64,000 bases of DNA from contig CABZJM010000003.1 of NCBI GenBank assembly GCA_902526075.1, positions 27,277 through 91,276 on the forward strand. Reading direction: 5' to 3'. Below, in pieces: positions 46,822-55,606 of this stretch; position 1 is the first letter of the stretch, and each line of letters starts with the position of its first letter. The position numbers and the translations under genes are program-made. This DNA is from an uncultured Bacteroidota bacterium (GTDB lineage: Bacteria > Bacteroidota > Bacteroidia > Flavobacteriales > Flavobacteriaceae). A model generated the notes under the pieces. The model saw nothing but the letters and a program-made list of their open reading frames with translations, did no database searches and was not told the DNA's origin.

Positions 46822-47871
46822 ATGTATACCTTTTCGAAAAAGTTTTTTGATCTCAACAAGAACTTTTTTGGAATAATTAGTCTGAGTTTTATTTTATTCA
46901 TTTTTTTCATTTCCATATTTGCTTATGTAATTGCCCCTGACAAGACTAGAAATGCTAATGCGATGAATCTTTCAATTCATTCAAAAAAGCCAGGCTTTAA
47001 AACTTTAATGATTAGTCTGAATGGAGATGAAAGAAAAAAGTTTTCCTTTGAGTCAATTCTTTTTGGTTCTAAAGATCAAATAAATCAAATTCCAATTGTA
47101 AAATATGAAATTAAGGATGATTTAATTTACTATTTACCTCATGCATCCAATGATTCAGAGTTTAAAACAATTGAGTCGAAAAATGCTGAAATAATTGACA
47201 AAAAATATTATTTTGGAACTGACAAGTTTGGAAGAGATGTGCTAAGTAGAATAATAGTTGGCTCAAGAATCTCATTTTATATCGGTTTTGTTTCTGTTTT
47301 CATCTCATTATTTATCGGAGTTATTTTAGGATCTATTTCTGGTTATTATTCTGGTTTTGCTGATAAAATTATAATGTGGTTAATAAATGTAACTTGGTCC
47401 ATACCTACTTTATTATTAGTTATTGCAATCACACTAGCTCTTGGTAAAGGTTTTTGGCAGGTTTTTATAGCAGTAGGATTAACTATGTGGGTTGAGGTTG
47501 CAAGAATTGTTAGAGGGCAGGTAAAACAATATAAGGAGAGGCAATTTGTAATTGCTGCAAAGGTTATGGGTTTTAATGATTTTAGAATTATTACGAGGCA
47601 TATTTTACCAAATATAGTTTCTCCATTGATTGTAATATCAGCAGCTAACTTTGCAGCCTCAATATTAATTGAAAGTGGGCTTAGTTTTTTAGGACTTGGC
47701 GCTCAACCTCCGATGACTAGTTGGGGGCTAATGATTAAAGATCATTATAACTATATTATTCTTGGTGAACCTTTCTTAGCTATAATCCCAGGAATTTGTA
47801 TAATGCTACTGGTTTGCTCTTTTATGATTTTGGGAAATTCTTTAAGAGACTTGTTAGATGTTAAAAATTAG
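46822..47871 (+). CDS. ABC transporter permease, DppC/OppC type
   Basis: The 349 residues have one N-terminal helix (about 16-40), a large periplasmic loop and a five-helix permease core. The EAA loop, with AAKVMGFNDFRIITRHILPN, contacts the ATPase. The family imports peptides or nickel, or exports. No partner permease (DppB), ATPase or binding protein lies in the window, so it works with subunits encoded elsewhere. It follows the protease by ten bases and overlaps the convergent DUF4136 gene by four. Confidence 0.86.
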   Translation: MYTFSKKFFDLNKNFFGIISLSFILFIFFISIFAYVIAPDKTRNANAMNLSIHSKKPGFKTLMISLNGDERKKFSFESILFGSKDQINQIPIVKYEIKDDLIYYLPHASNDSEFKTIESKNAEIIDKKYYFGTDKFGRDVLSRIIVGSRISFYIGFVSVFISLFIGVILGSISGYYSGFADKIIMWLINVTWSIPTLLLVIAITLALGKGFWQVFIAVGLTMWVEVARIVRGQVKQYKERQFVIAAKVMGFNDFRIITRHILPNIVSPLIVISAANFAASILIESGLSFLGLGAQPPMTSWGLMIKDHYNYIILGEPFLAIIPGICIMLLVCSFMILGNSLRDLLDVKN

Positions 47872-48413
47872 TTATTTGACGGGGGGAACTGAAGTAGTAT
47901 TTTTCCAACCATTGCACTAATTTTTTCACCCTTTTTTTCTGGAAGATCACTGTAAATATATCCCTTACCTATACCTTGCCAAACTAATTCATTTTTTTTA
48001 TTGTCAACTACATCAATAAATAAAACACCTTCGTTGTACTTAAAGGAATTTAAGTACCAACTTCCGGTATAGTGACCTATTCCGGCATATGGACTCTGAA
48101 TCATTGAACCGTAATAATTGGTTGATGGGTAATAATTAACCTTTTCATTTGTTTTTGTAAAAAAGTTTATGACGAAGTCTGGTTCAATTGAACTTTTTCT
48201 GAAACCTTTATTGTATAATTCAACATCTATAGCTTTTAAAATTCTCTTTTTATCTAAATCATTAATTTTGACTTGATCAATACCTTGCTTTGAAAAAGCA
48301 TAGGTCTTAAGATTTGAAAAGTTAACATTCTGATTGTAATCTGAACTGACTCGAATTGTATCACAAGAAAGAAAAACAGATAAAACTAAAACTAAGATTG
48401 TAAATTTTTTCAT
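47868..48413 (-). CDS. DUF4136-like lipoprotein
   Basis: The 181 residues have a lipoprotein signal (Cys17 in FLSC). The body has the pattern of DUF4136 proteins: SNLKTYAFSKQG, INDLDKKRILKAIDVELYNKGF, DFVINFFTKT and a late ELVWQGIGKGYI. Such proteins are common envelope lipoproteins of unknown role. It lies one base from hutU on the same strand. Confidence 0.8.
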   Translation of the reverse strand: MKKFTILVLVLSVFLSCDTIRVSSDYNQNVNFSNLKTYAFSKQGIDQVKINDLDKKRILKAIDVELYNKGFRKSSIEPDFVINFFTKTNEKVNYYPSTNYYGSMIQSPYAGIGHYTGSWYLNSFKYNEGVLFIDVVDNKKNELVWQGIGKGYIYSDLPEKKGEKISAMVGKILLQFPPSNN

Positions 48414-48414
48414 A

Positions 48415-50397
48415 CTATAAATTCTTTAATAAATTATCATCCACTAAGTTAGGTAAAGTTACTTTAAGTTTTGGATTTTTTTTCATTGCTCTTGAAATTT
48501 GATCAATAGCTCCGGTATTTCTTGCCCAATTTCTTCTTGCAATACCATTATTTACATCCCAAAACAACATTGATTTAATATTGTTTTCACTTTTTTCAGA
48601 TCCGTCAATTAGCATACCAAAGCCACCGTTGATGACTTCACCCCAACCAACTCCACCACCATTATGTATGCTAACCCATGTAGCGCCTCTAAAGCTATCT
48701 CCAATAACATTTTGAATTGCCATGTCAGCTGTAAACTGAGAACCATCATAAATATTTGAAGTTTCTCTGTACGGAGAATCTGTTCCTGAAACATCATGGT
48801 GATCTCTTCCTAATATAACCGGACCGATTTTTTCCTCTTTGATGGCCCTGTTAAATGCTTTAGCAATTTCAATTCTTCCGTTTGAATCAGCGTAAAGGAT
48901 TCTCGCTTTCGAACCTACTACCAAATCATTTTCTTTTGCTGCTTTGATCCACTGAATATTATCCTTCATTTGTTGTCTAGTATCATCCGGTGCATTTATT
49001 ACTAATTTTTCTAATACTTCACAGGCAATTGAGTCGGTTATATCTAAGTCTTCTTGTTTTCCTGACGAGCATACCCATCGAAACGGTCCAAAACCATAAT
49101 CAAAACACATAGGTCCCATAATATCCTGAACATAGCTTGGATATTTAAAGCTTCCATCTTCTTTGATAATATCAGCATTAGCCTTAGACGCTTCAAGTAA
49201 AAATGCGTTTCCATAATCAAAGAAATAAGTTCCTTTTTTTACATGTTTATTTATAATTTCAACGTGTTTTTTTAGAGTTGATTTGACTTCAGATTTAAAT
49301 TTTTCTGGATTTTCATAAATCAATTTATTGGCCTCTTCAAAAGAATAACCAATAGGATAATAGCCTCCTGACCATGGATTATGAAGAGAGGTTTGATCAC
49401 TGCCAATATCAACCATAATATTATTCTCATAGAATGATTCCCAAACATCAACAATATTACCATGATATGCGATCGAGACTATCTCATTATTTTCTTGTGC
49501 AGTTTTAACTCTTTCAACTAATTCTGAGGTATCATTTATTATCTCATCTACCCAATTTTGTGAATGTCTAGTTTCGATAGCTTTTCTATTAACCTCTGCA
49601 CAAACTGTGATGCATTCAGAAATATTTCCAGCTTTTGGTTGAGCTCCACTCATACCACCTAAACCTGATGTCACAAATATTTTTCCTCTAGGCTCTTTTT
49701 TTATTTTTCTAAATGCGTTGAGAACAGTAATTGTTGTTCCGTGAACAATTCCTTGAGGTCCAATATACATATAGCTTCCTGCGGTCATTTGACCATATTG
49801 ACTAACTCCCAATGCATTGAATTTTTCAAGGTCTAATTTTTTTGAGTAGTTTGGAATTACCATACCATTTGTCACAACGACGCGGGGTGCACTTATATTT
49901 GAAGGAAATAATCCCATAGGGTGACCTGAGTACATAACAAGTGTTTGATCATTAGTCATCTCCGCTAAATATTTCATGGCTAAAAGATATTGAGCCCAAT
50001 TCTGAAAGACGGCTCCGTTTCCGCCATAAGTAATAAGTTCGTATGGGTGTTGTGCTACTCTTTTGTCAAGATTATTTTGAATCATTAACATAATGGCAGC
50101 TGCTTCTTTAGATTTGTGAGGATAATCGTCAATGGGTCGGGCATACATTTCATAGTTGGGTCTAAATCTATACATGTAAATTCTACCAAATTTTTCTAAT
50201 TCAAAAACGAATTCAGGAATTAATTCCTGATGAAATTTTTGATCAAAGTATCTTAGTGCATTTCTTAAGGCAAGCTTTTTTTCTTGAGGTGAAAGGACAT
50301 TTTCCCTAATTGGTGCATGATTTACATTTATGTCATACTCCTTTTTAGTGGGAAGTTCCTGTGGAATACCTAATAAAATTTGTTTTTTAAAGTCCAT
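48415..50397 (-). CDS. hutU: urocanate hydratase
   Basis: It converts urocanate to imidazolone propionate with bound NAD, the second step of histidine breakdown. The 660 residues are longer than the roughly 550 of proteobacterial enzymes, as in the Flavobacteriia form. Urocanase signatures include YGGNGAVFQNWAQYLLAMKYL, SGLGGMSGAQPKAG, GSDQTSLHNP and FRWVCSSGKQEDLD with Cys443. No hutH, hutI or hutG lies in the window. The DUF4136 lipoprotein follows with a one-base gap. Confidence 0.94.
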   Translation of the reverse strand: MDFKKQILLGIPQELPTKKEYDINVNHAPIRENVLSPQEKKLALRNALRYFDQKFHQELIPEFVFELEKFGRIYMYRFRPNYEMYARPIDDYPHKSKEAAAIMLMIQNNLDKRVAQHPYELITYGGNGAVFQNWAQYLLAMKYLAEMTNDQTLVMYSGHPMGLFPSNISAPRVVVTNGMVIPNYSKKLDLEKFNALGVSQYGQMTAGSYMYIGPQGIVHGTTITVLNAFRKIKKEPRGKIFVTSGLGGMSGAQPKAGNISECITVCAEVNRKAIETRHSQNWVDEIINDTSELVERVKTAQENNEIVSIAYHGNIVDVWESFYENNIMVDIGSDQTSLHNPWSGGYYPIGYSFEEANKLIYENPEKFKSEVKSTLKKHVEIINKHVKKGTYFFDYGNAFLLEASKANADIIKEDGSFKYPSYVQDIMGPMCFDYGFGPFRWVCSSGKQEDLDITDSIACEVLEKLVINAPDDTRQQMKDNIQWIKAAKENDLVVGSKARILYADSNGRIEIAKAFNRAIKEEKIGPVILGRDHHDVSGTDSPYRETSNIYDGSQFTADMAIQNVIGDSFRGATWVSIHNGGGVGWGEVINGGFGMLIDGSEKSENNIKSMLFWDVNNGIARRNWARNTGAIDQISRAMKKNPKLKVTLPNLVDDNLLKNL

Positions 50398-50439
50398 TAA
50401 AAATACATTTTATGATTTATCAATTAACAATAGTAATAC

Positions 50440-50447
50440 CAAAGATA
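50440..50447 (-). promoter_or_regulatory. -7 box upstream of hutU
   Basis: On the minus strand TATCTTTG matches TAnnTTTG exactly, 42 bases before the hutU start. It is the mirror image of the box at 50471-50478 for the divergent gene; the inverted repeat extends to nine bases. Confidence 0.55.
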
Positions 50448-50470
50448 AATTAAAACATAATAATTTCGAT

Positions 50471-50478
50471 TATCTTTG
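50471..50478 (+). promoter_or_regulatory. -7 box upstream of the GH73/LysM gene
   Basis: TATCTTTG matches TAnnTTTG exactly, 15 bases before the ATG at 50494. With the opposite box at 50440-50447 it forms a back-to-back promoter pair 23 bases apart. Confidence 0.55.
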
Positions 50479-50493
50479 CAATAGGTTGTTATA

Positions 50494-51255
50494 ATGAAAA
50501 AAGTCTCTCTATTCATAGCCATTTTATTTCTAACCTTTAGTTGTGGAACTAAAAGAGTTATTTACAACAACAAGTCAGATGTAGCTAAAAAAGAGGTTAA
50601 AGTAAAAAAAGAAAAACCAAAAAAGAAAAAACCAAAAAAGTACAGAATAGCTCCTAAAATTCTAAATACTGAGGATTATGTCAAATATTACTCAGATATC
50701 GCAATGGATGAGATGATTCAATTTGGTATTCCTGCAAGCATTACTTTAGCACAAGGAATTTTAGAGTCAGGTGCAGGTAAGGGAAGACTAGCAGCTGAAG
50801 CTAATAATCACTTTGGAATTAAGTGTCATGATTGGAATGGTAAAAAAATCTATCACGATGACGATAAAGAGCAAGAGTGTTTTAGAAAATATGATAATCC
50901 TGAATATTCCTACAGAGATCATTCACTATTCTTATCTAACAGAGGAAGATATTCTTTTCTATTTAATTTAAAAAAAGACGATTATAAGCAATGGGCAAGG
51001 GGTCTTAAAAAAGCTGGATACGCAACCGATCCAAAGTATCCCCAAAAGTTAATAGATCTAGTTGAGAGATATGAACTTTACAAATACGACAACATAGTTC
51101 TTAAGAAAAAAAATAAATCTTACAGGGTAAGAAGAGGAGACACATTGTATTCGATTTCTGAAAAATTCAATATGCCTGTTCGGGCAATAATAAAACTCAA
51201 CAACTTAAAGGGAGACAATCTTAAGGTTGGTCAAACTTTGATGATAAAAAAATAA
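50494..51255 (+). CDS. glucosaminidase (GH73)-LysM lipoprotein
   Basis: It is predicted to cut glycan strands of the wall. The 253 residues have a lipoprotein signal (Cys17 in TFSC), a Lys/Pro-rich linker (about 24-46), a glucosaminidase domain (about 55-195) with ITLAQGILESGAGKG and a candidate catalytic Glu91, plus a C-terminal LysM domain (about 209-252) with YRVRRGDTLYSISEKF. It is transcribed alone, away from hutU. Confidence 0.88.
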   Translation: MKKVSLFIAILFLTFSCGTKRVIYNNKSDVAKKEVKVKKEKPKKKKPKKYRIAPKILNTEDYVKYYSDIAMDEMIQFGIPASITLAQGILESGAGKGRLAAEANNHFGIKCHDWNGKKIYHDDDKEQECFRKYDNPEYSYRDHSLFLSNRGRYSFLFNLKKDDYKQWARGLKKAGYATDPKYPQKLIDLVERYELYKYDNIVLKKKNKSYRVRRGDTLYSISEKFNMPVRAIIKLNNLKGDNLKVGQTLMIKK

Positions 51256-51258
51256 TAC

Positions 51259-51350
51259 TCAAGTCATCAACGTTTTGGTGTAATCAATGTAGTGGACCAG
51301 TGAGGATTGTTTGATTATAGCCTGAACCAAAACTATGTTGATGATCTTGA
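51259..51350. repeat. 92-base imperfect palindrome
   Basis: The left arm TCAAGTCATCAAC then GTTTTGGT matches the reverse complement of the right arm, ACCAAAAC...GTTGATGATCTTGA, apart from a one-base and a three-base insertion. A second inner pair (TAATCAA with TTGATTA) continues the stem. The arms join to a long imperfect hairpin on either strand. It could be a degenerate mobile element, a structured RNA or a bidirectional terminator. Confidence 0.6.
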
Positions 51351-51457
51351 ATACCTTAATTATAAAATTAAATCATATCCAAAATCAAATAACATAGCAC
51401 ATCAATAAAGAATTAACATTTTATTGTTAATATTTATAAGTGATAGATAATATAAAA

Positions 51458-51509
51458 TGAGCCAGTACAAACGTCACTATTTAAAAAGTGAACTGTTTGT
51501 ATTGGCTCA
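51458..51509 (-). terminator. hairpin, probable terminator of the 51541-51885 gene
   Basis: TGAGCCAGTACAAAC (51458-51472) pairs with GTTTGTATTGGCTCA (51495-51509) over 15 bases with a single G-T pair. An inner TCACT/AGTGA stem continues it. On the minus strand the hairpin is followed by TTTTATATTAT, so it fits a terminator for the minus-strand gene that ends at 51541. The T-run is weak. Confidence 0.55.
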
Positions 51510-51540
51510 GATATATAGAAAAGTAATTGAAAATAAAAAT

Positions 51541-51885
51541 TTACTTTCTGTATGTTTTTCTATATACAAAATTACCCTTTATTTCTTCAAGTTTTGACTT
51601 CTGTCTTCTTGTTAAAATACTACTTAACTGATTATCAAAACTTTCGATTAGAAAAGGAGGCATTGCTTTAGACCCCATCTCATACATTGATTTCATTTTT
51701 TGAAATCTTAAAAGGGACCCACAAAGCTCGTCAGTTTTATTACTGTCAAGACCAAGTTCATTTAAAAGCAATTGGTTTTCTGTTTTGAATTGAATTACAT
51801 CAGGTCCAACAATTTTTTGTTTTTCCTGGGAAAATCCAAATCCGTATAAAAATGTTATTAATAATGTTAATATAAGTTTTTTCAT
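51541..51885 (-). CDS. small secreted protein, adhesin-locus paralogue A
   Basis: The 114 residues have a signal peptide ending GFSQE (about 1-21) and a helical body with GLDSNKTDELCGSLL and SSILTRRQKSKLEEIK. It resembles the protein at 57132-57452 in size and in the pattern GLDxNK, then an internal Ser/Pro segment, then LTxxxxxxLxxIK. The LT(xx)Q-like helical end recalls Spy/CpxP-type periplasmic proteins, but that link is weak. It follows the adhesin by 11 bases. Confidence 0.65.
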   Translation of the reverse strand: MKKLILTLLITFLYGFGFSQEKQKIVGPDVIQFKTENQLLLNELGLDSNKTDELCGSLLRFQKMKSMYEMGSKAMPPFLIESFDNQLSSILTRRQKSKLEEIKGNFVYRKTYRK

Positions 51886-51896
51886 TGTTATTGAAT

Positions 51897-54800
51897 TTAA
51901 TAATTAAATGACACATTTAGGTAATCACCGTTAGCTCCTCCCCATGTTAGATACATAAAAAAGGCATGAAGCGTAATGGTATTATTTTGTCCATCGGCAT
52001 TCCATGTAGATGCATCAACAGGGATATCAAATGATATGTTACCTATACCACCATCTTGATAAAAGTCATATGTTGAAATACCTGAATCACCAAGTTCACC
52101 ACCATTTACTTGACCTTGTAGAGTATCATAGTTAAAACCTGCCCCATCAACATATGTTGCGTAAATAGTTACAGTTAAACTTTGCGGTGCTTGTGTGATA
52201 CCTTCAGGTGATGGAATTGTCATATCAAATCCGCTGAAGATATCATCATCAAAATATGCATACGCAAGCATTTCATCCGCGTAAACATAGTAATAGAAAA
52301 AATCAAAATTAAATCCGGGATCTGAAAACACATCATAGACTTGTTGTGGAGCTTGATCAATGGAGCCAGTATATTCGGAAAATACATCAAAATCGTCAGC
52401 TACGGGTAATGATACGATAACATCTCTTGTAACAGTAGTAGAATTTCCACATGCATCAGTTGCAGTATATGTTATAACGTATGTACCAGATTGCATTGAA
52501 TCAACTGTACCAGAAACAACAACAGAAACATCTTCGTCAAGATTGTCAGTAACTGAAGCGCCCTGCTCTGTGTATGCTGCACCATAATCAATTGTAACAG
52601 ACGAATCTCCTACAAGACTAATTACAGGTGCTTCATCATCAGCAATTGTAACAGTTCTAACTACTTCAGTTGCAGCATTTCCAGCAGCATCACTTACATT
52701 GAATGTTACAGTATAGGTTCCACAAGAAGATGTATCAACATTATTTACTACAACTATACTATCAGTAAGATCTCCGTCAGCGGCATCTGTAGCAGTTGCA
52801 CCTGCATCAACATATGACTCTCCAAATTCGAGATTTACCTCAGCATCTCCAATAAGTGTAATGATAGGTGCGGTTGTATCAGAAACTATAACATCTCTAA
52901 CTGCCTGATGAGAATTACCGCTTGAATCAACAACAGAGTAAGTTACGGTGTATGAGCCAGCAACACTTGAGTTAACCGAATTTTCGGTTTGAATGTTTTC
53001 AGTAATGTCTCCGTCATTGTTGTCAGATGCGGTTGCACCACTATCAACATATTCCGTACCTTGCTCATGTTGAACAGGGTTGTCACCGATTATAACAATG
53101 ACTGGACTTATATCATCAACAACCTCAATTTCTCTGATAACTTCTGTTGCCTCATTTCCATCGGAATCTGTTACATTGTAAGTGATTTGATATGAGCCAG
53201 CTTCGTTTACATCGACAGAGCCAGCAACAACTATTTGATCAGTAATATCTCCATCATCTAAGTCATCAGCAGTTGCACCTGCGTCAATATAATCAACACC
53301 ATCAGATTGATTGATAACTATATTCGCATCACCAAGAAGTGTAATAACAGGAACATGTAATAATTCAAGAGCTGAAACTTGCTCATTTAAAGTATTTATT
53401 TGCTCACTTAACTCGGAAATAGTAGCTAGTATGTCATCAATGGTTGGAGAACTAATTTCCCCACCAACGGTAAGGTTTCCAGTTATTACTACATTATCTG
53501 GTAAACCTATTTGAATTTGATTGTCAGTTGAACCATCTGTTTCAACTTCGTCGGTAGTACCAATAATTAATAAAGTTTCTTCAGGTGAATTATCTCCGGA
53601 ATAAACATCGACATTAAACACACCATTGTCCCCAGCAACGGAAAGATCTAAATTATCTAGGGAGTTTACAATTGCTTGATCAGCAGCATCTCCGTCAGCA
53701 GATTCAACTGCATCAGCAGCAGCGTTAGCATCAATTGCATCTTGAAGTGCAGCATCTGCAGCATCCCCAGCAGCAGATTCAACTGCATCAGCAGCAGTGT
53801 TTGAATTAATTGCATCTTGAAGTGCAGCATCTGCAGCATCTCCGGCAGCAGATTCTTCTGCATCAGCAGCAGCATTTGCATCAATTGCATCTTGAAGAGC
53901 TTGATCAGCGGCTTGAGTATCAGCAGCTGAAGCAGCTGCAGTTTCCATTGATGTGTCATCACCAAATGTAATCCCCTTAGCATAAACCATTGCCTGTCCT
54001 TCTTCATTCATATAAACACCAGTTACAAGATCATTACCAATTACTGCGGTATTATTTTGAGTAACGTTTGCAGCAGATCCAATTGCAATTCTGTTTGCTG
54101 GACCAGCCTGATTACTACCTGTATTAGCATTATTTCCAATAAAGACATTTCCAGATCCACCGACTACATTTGAACCAGCTGAATTTCCTATACCAACGTT
54201 ATAATTTCCTGAAGTGACATTATTAAGTGTATTATAACCCATTGCGACATTATTAACCCCAGCTTTTGCTTTAGTTAATGCATTATGCCCAACAGCAGTA
54301 TTCCTGTCACCTGACGTGATTTCGTCTAAAGCTGTTAAACCTAAGCTAACATTTGCCTGTGCCACATTAGTTGTAGCTGATGGATCATTACCAACAAACA
54401 AAGAATTATTTTCTACTAAAACATCGGAGAGTTCACTTAATTGCGTTACTGCGGCATCTTCAACTGCATCAATTGCATCTTGAAGTGCAGCATCTGCAGC
54501 ATCGCTATCAGCTTCGTTTTGATCAATGTCTGCTTGCATCGCTGTATCTGCAGCATCACTATCAGCTTCATTTTGATCAACATCAGCTTGCGTTGTTGCA
54601 ATTGCTGCGGTGTTGGCAATTATTGCAGCTGTTGCCTCAGTAATAGCCGCATCAATTATTGCTTGTAAAGCAGTATCAGCTGCATCACTATCAGCTTCGT
54701 TTTGATCAACATCAGCTTGTGTCGTTGCAATTGCTACGGTGTTGGCAATTATTGCAGCTGTTGCCTCAGTTATGGCCGCATCGATTATTGCTTGTAAAGC

Positions 54801-55601
54801 AGCATCAGCAGCATCACTGTCCGCTTCATTTTGATCAACATCAGCCTGTGTTGTTGCAATTGCTACGGTGTTGGCAATTATTGCAGCTGTTGCCTCAGTG
54901 ATGGCACCCTCAACTATAGCCTGTAATGCTAAATCAGCAGCAGTACCTGCTGCAGATTCTTCTGCATCAGCAGCAGCATTTGCATCAATTGCAGCTTGAA
55001 GTGCAAAATCTGCAGCATCTCCTGCAGTAGATTCTTCTGCATCAGCAGCAGCATTTGCATCAATTGCTTCTTGCAGTGCAGCATCAGCAGCATCACCTGC
55101 AGCAGACTCTTCTGCATCAGCAGCTGTATTTTCAGCTAATGCCTCTTCCAATGCTGAAATATCACTTGTGTTTCCTTCATTAAGTGCATAATAAGCAAAA
55201 GGAACATAGCTAAAAGTTTGATAACTAATTTGAACAAAGCTATTGCAATTACCAACGGCATTCAATTCAACCCTCATTGACTTTTCTCCGCTATCCCAAT
55301 TTATGTCTTGTATAGAAGCGGCAGAACCCCCAGTTTGGGTATTTGTACCAATTTTTAAATTTACCATTCCAAATTTGTCAGTTGTTGTTTGAACTGTTTC
55401 TTCATACTCAAGACCGCTGCCCATTATTGAAAACTTCAGGCAAATGTCTGTCTCTACGAGTGGACTTAGTGTATCGTCCTCACCAGGTAATGACTGCCCG
55501 TTTGGATTGTAAATTACAGCCTGATAGGTAATCCCATTGTCTTGAGATAGACCTGCAAAAGTCAGCAGGCTAAAAATTAATAGTGTAATATATTTTTTCA
55601 T
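51897..55601 (-). CDS. giant adhesin-like surface protein with YadA-like head and DUF5011 Ig repeats
   Basis: The 1234 residues are mosaic. A signal peptide (1-19) leads to a Bacteroidota tail-fibre-type N-domain (about 22-140: GITYQAVIYNPNGQ, then SYVPFAYYAL). Next come an Ala/Asp-rich helical stalk (about 150-385), YadA-like head repeats (about 400-525: NTAVGHNAL, NVAMGYNTL, NVGIGNSAG), a second stalk (about 560-645), a short trimeric-type neck and coiled coil (690-748), four DUF5011-like Ig domains (about 749-1066) and an acidic, aromatic C-terminal domain. No YadA barrel, LPXTG or T9SS sorting domain is visible. It follows the small barrel gene by five bases. Confidence 0.85.
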   Translation of the reverse strand: MKKYITLLIFSLLTFAGLSQDNGITYQAVIYNPNGQSLPGEDDTLSPLVETDICLKFSIMGSGLEYEETVQTTTDKFGMVNLKIGTNTQTGGSAASIQDINWDSGEKSMRVELNAVGNCNSFVQISYQTFSYVPFAYYALNEGNTSDISALEEALAENTAADAEESAAGDAADAALQEAIDANAAADAEESTAGDAADFALQAAIDANAAADAEESAAGTAADLALQAIVEGAITEATAAIIANTVAIATTQADVDQNEADSDAADAALQAIIDAAITEATAAIIANTVAIATTQADVDQNEADSDAADTALQAIIDAAITEATAAIIANTAAIATTQADVDQNEADSDAADTAMQADIDQNEADSDAADAALQDAIDAVEDAAVTQLSELSDVLVENNSLFVGNDPSATTNVAQANVSLGLTALDEITSGDRNTAVGHNALTKAKAGVNNVAMGYNTLNNVTSGNYNVGIGNSAGSNVVGGSGNVFIGNNANTGSNQAGPANRIAIGSAANVTQNNTAVIGNDLVTGVYMNEEGQAMVYAKGITFGDDTSMETAAASAADTQAADQALQDAIDANAAADAEESAAGDAADAALQDAINSNTAADAVESAAGDAADAALQDAIDANAAADAVESADGDAADQAIVNSLDNLDLSVAGDNGVFNVDVYSGDNSPEETLLIIGTTDEVETDGSTDNQIQIGLPDNVVITGNLTVGGEISSPTIDDILATISELSEQINTLNEQVSALELLHVPVITLLGDANIVINQSDGVDYIDAGATADDLDDGDITDQIVVAGSVDVNEAGSYQITYNVTDSDGNEATEVIREIEVVDDISPVIVIIGDNPVQHEQGTEYVDSGATASDNNDGDITENIQTENSVNSSVAGSYTVTYSVVDSSGNSHQAVRDVIVSDTTAPIITLIGDAEVNLEFGESYVDAGATATDAADGDLTDSIVVVNNVDTSSCGTYTVTFNVSDAAGNAATEVVRTVTIADDEAPVISLVGDSSVTIDYGAAYTEQGASVTDNLDEDVSVVVSGTVDSMQSGTYVITYTATDACGNSTTVTRDVIVSLPVADDFDVFSEYTGSIDQAPQQVYDVFSDPGFNFDFFYYYVYADEMLAYAYFDDDIFSGFDMTIPSPEGITQAPQSLTVTIYATYVDGAGFNYDTLQGQVNGGELGDSGISTYDFYQDGGIGNISFDIPVDASTWNADGQNNTITLHAFFMYLTWGGANGDYLNVSFNY
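52404..53357 (-). repeat. four tandem DUF5011-like Ig repeats (coding)
   Basis: Residues about 749-1066 of the adhesin form four units of about 78-80 residues. Each opens with PVI(T/V)L.GD, carries a Y.D.GA.A.D..DGD.T segment and ends with SYxxTYxVxDSxGN.(A/T) before the next unit. Such Ig-like domains extend bacterial adhesins from the cell. Confidence 0.8.
53664..53912 (-). repeat. 25-residue (75-base) helical repeats, second stalk
   Basis: Residues about 564-646 contain about three copies of a 25-residue unit, recognisable by AADAxESAxGDAADxAxQDAIDAN. The 25-residue period equals 7+7+11, which suits a long coiled coil. The DNA copies are close but not identical, so recombination could change copy number. 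Confidence 0.75.
54516..54902 (-). repeat. three 129-base repeats in the first stalk
   Basis: Residues about 234-362 are three copies of a 43-residue unit starting ITEATAAIIANT and ending QAIIDAA or similar. The 43-residue period equals 11+11+7+7+7. The DNA copies are highly alike, with scattered third-base changes, pointing to recent tandem duplication. Confidence 0.8.
54903..55124 (-). repeat. 25-residue (75-base) helical repeats, first stalk
   Basis: Residues about 160-234 hold three copies of the same 25-residue Ala/Asp unit as in the second stalk (AADAEESAAGDAADAALQ and relatives). The shared unit shows that the two stalks arose from one another by internal duplication around the YadA-like head. 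Confidence 0.75.
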
Positions 55602-55606
55602 AATTA

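Larger units (their letters stand above)
51256..51540. other. intergenic region with two large hairpins, no gene seen
   Basis: This 285-base gap between two convergent genes is the longest gene-free stretch of the window. It holds a 92-base imperfect palindrome (51259-51350) and a separate 52-base hairpin (51458-51509). I see no open frame of note, no tRNA and no promoter box. Confidence 0.7.

Noticed and set aside
54380..54901. Leu/His/Gln-rich open frames opposite the adhesin repeats
   Set aside because: They mirror the Ala/Asp-rich repeat in other frames and have no start context.
53664..55124. CRISPR-like or satellite repeats
   Set aside because: The repeats are in frame, have periods of 75 and 129 bases, no spacers, and encode coiled-coil units.
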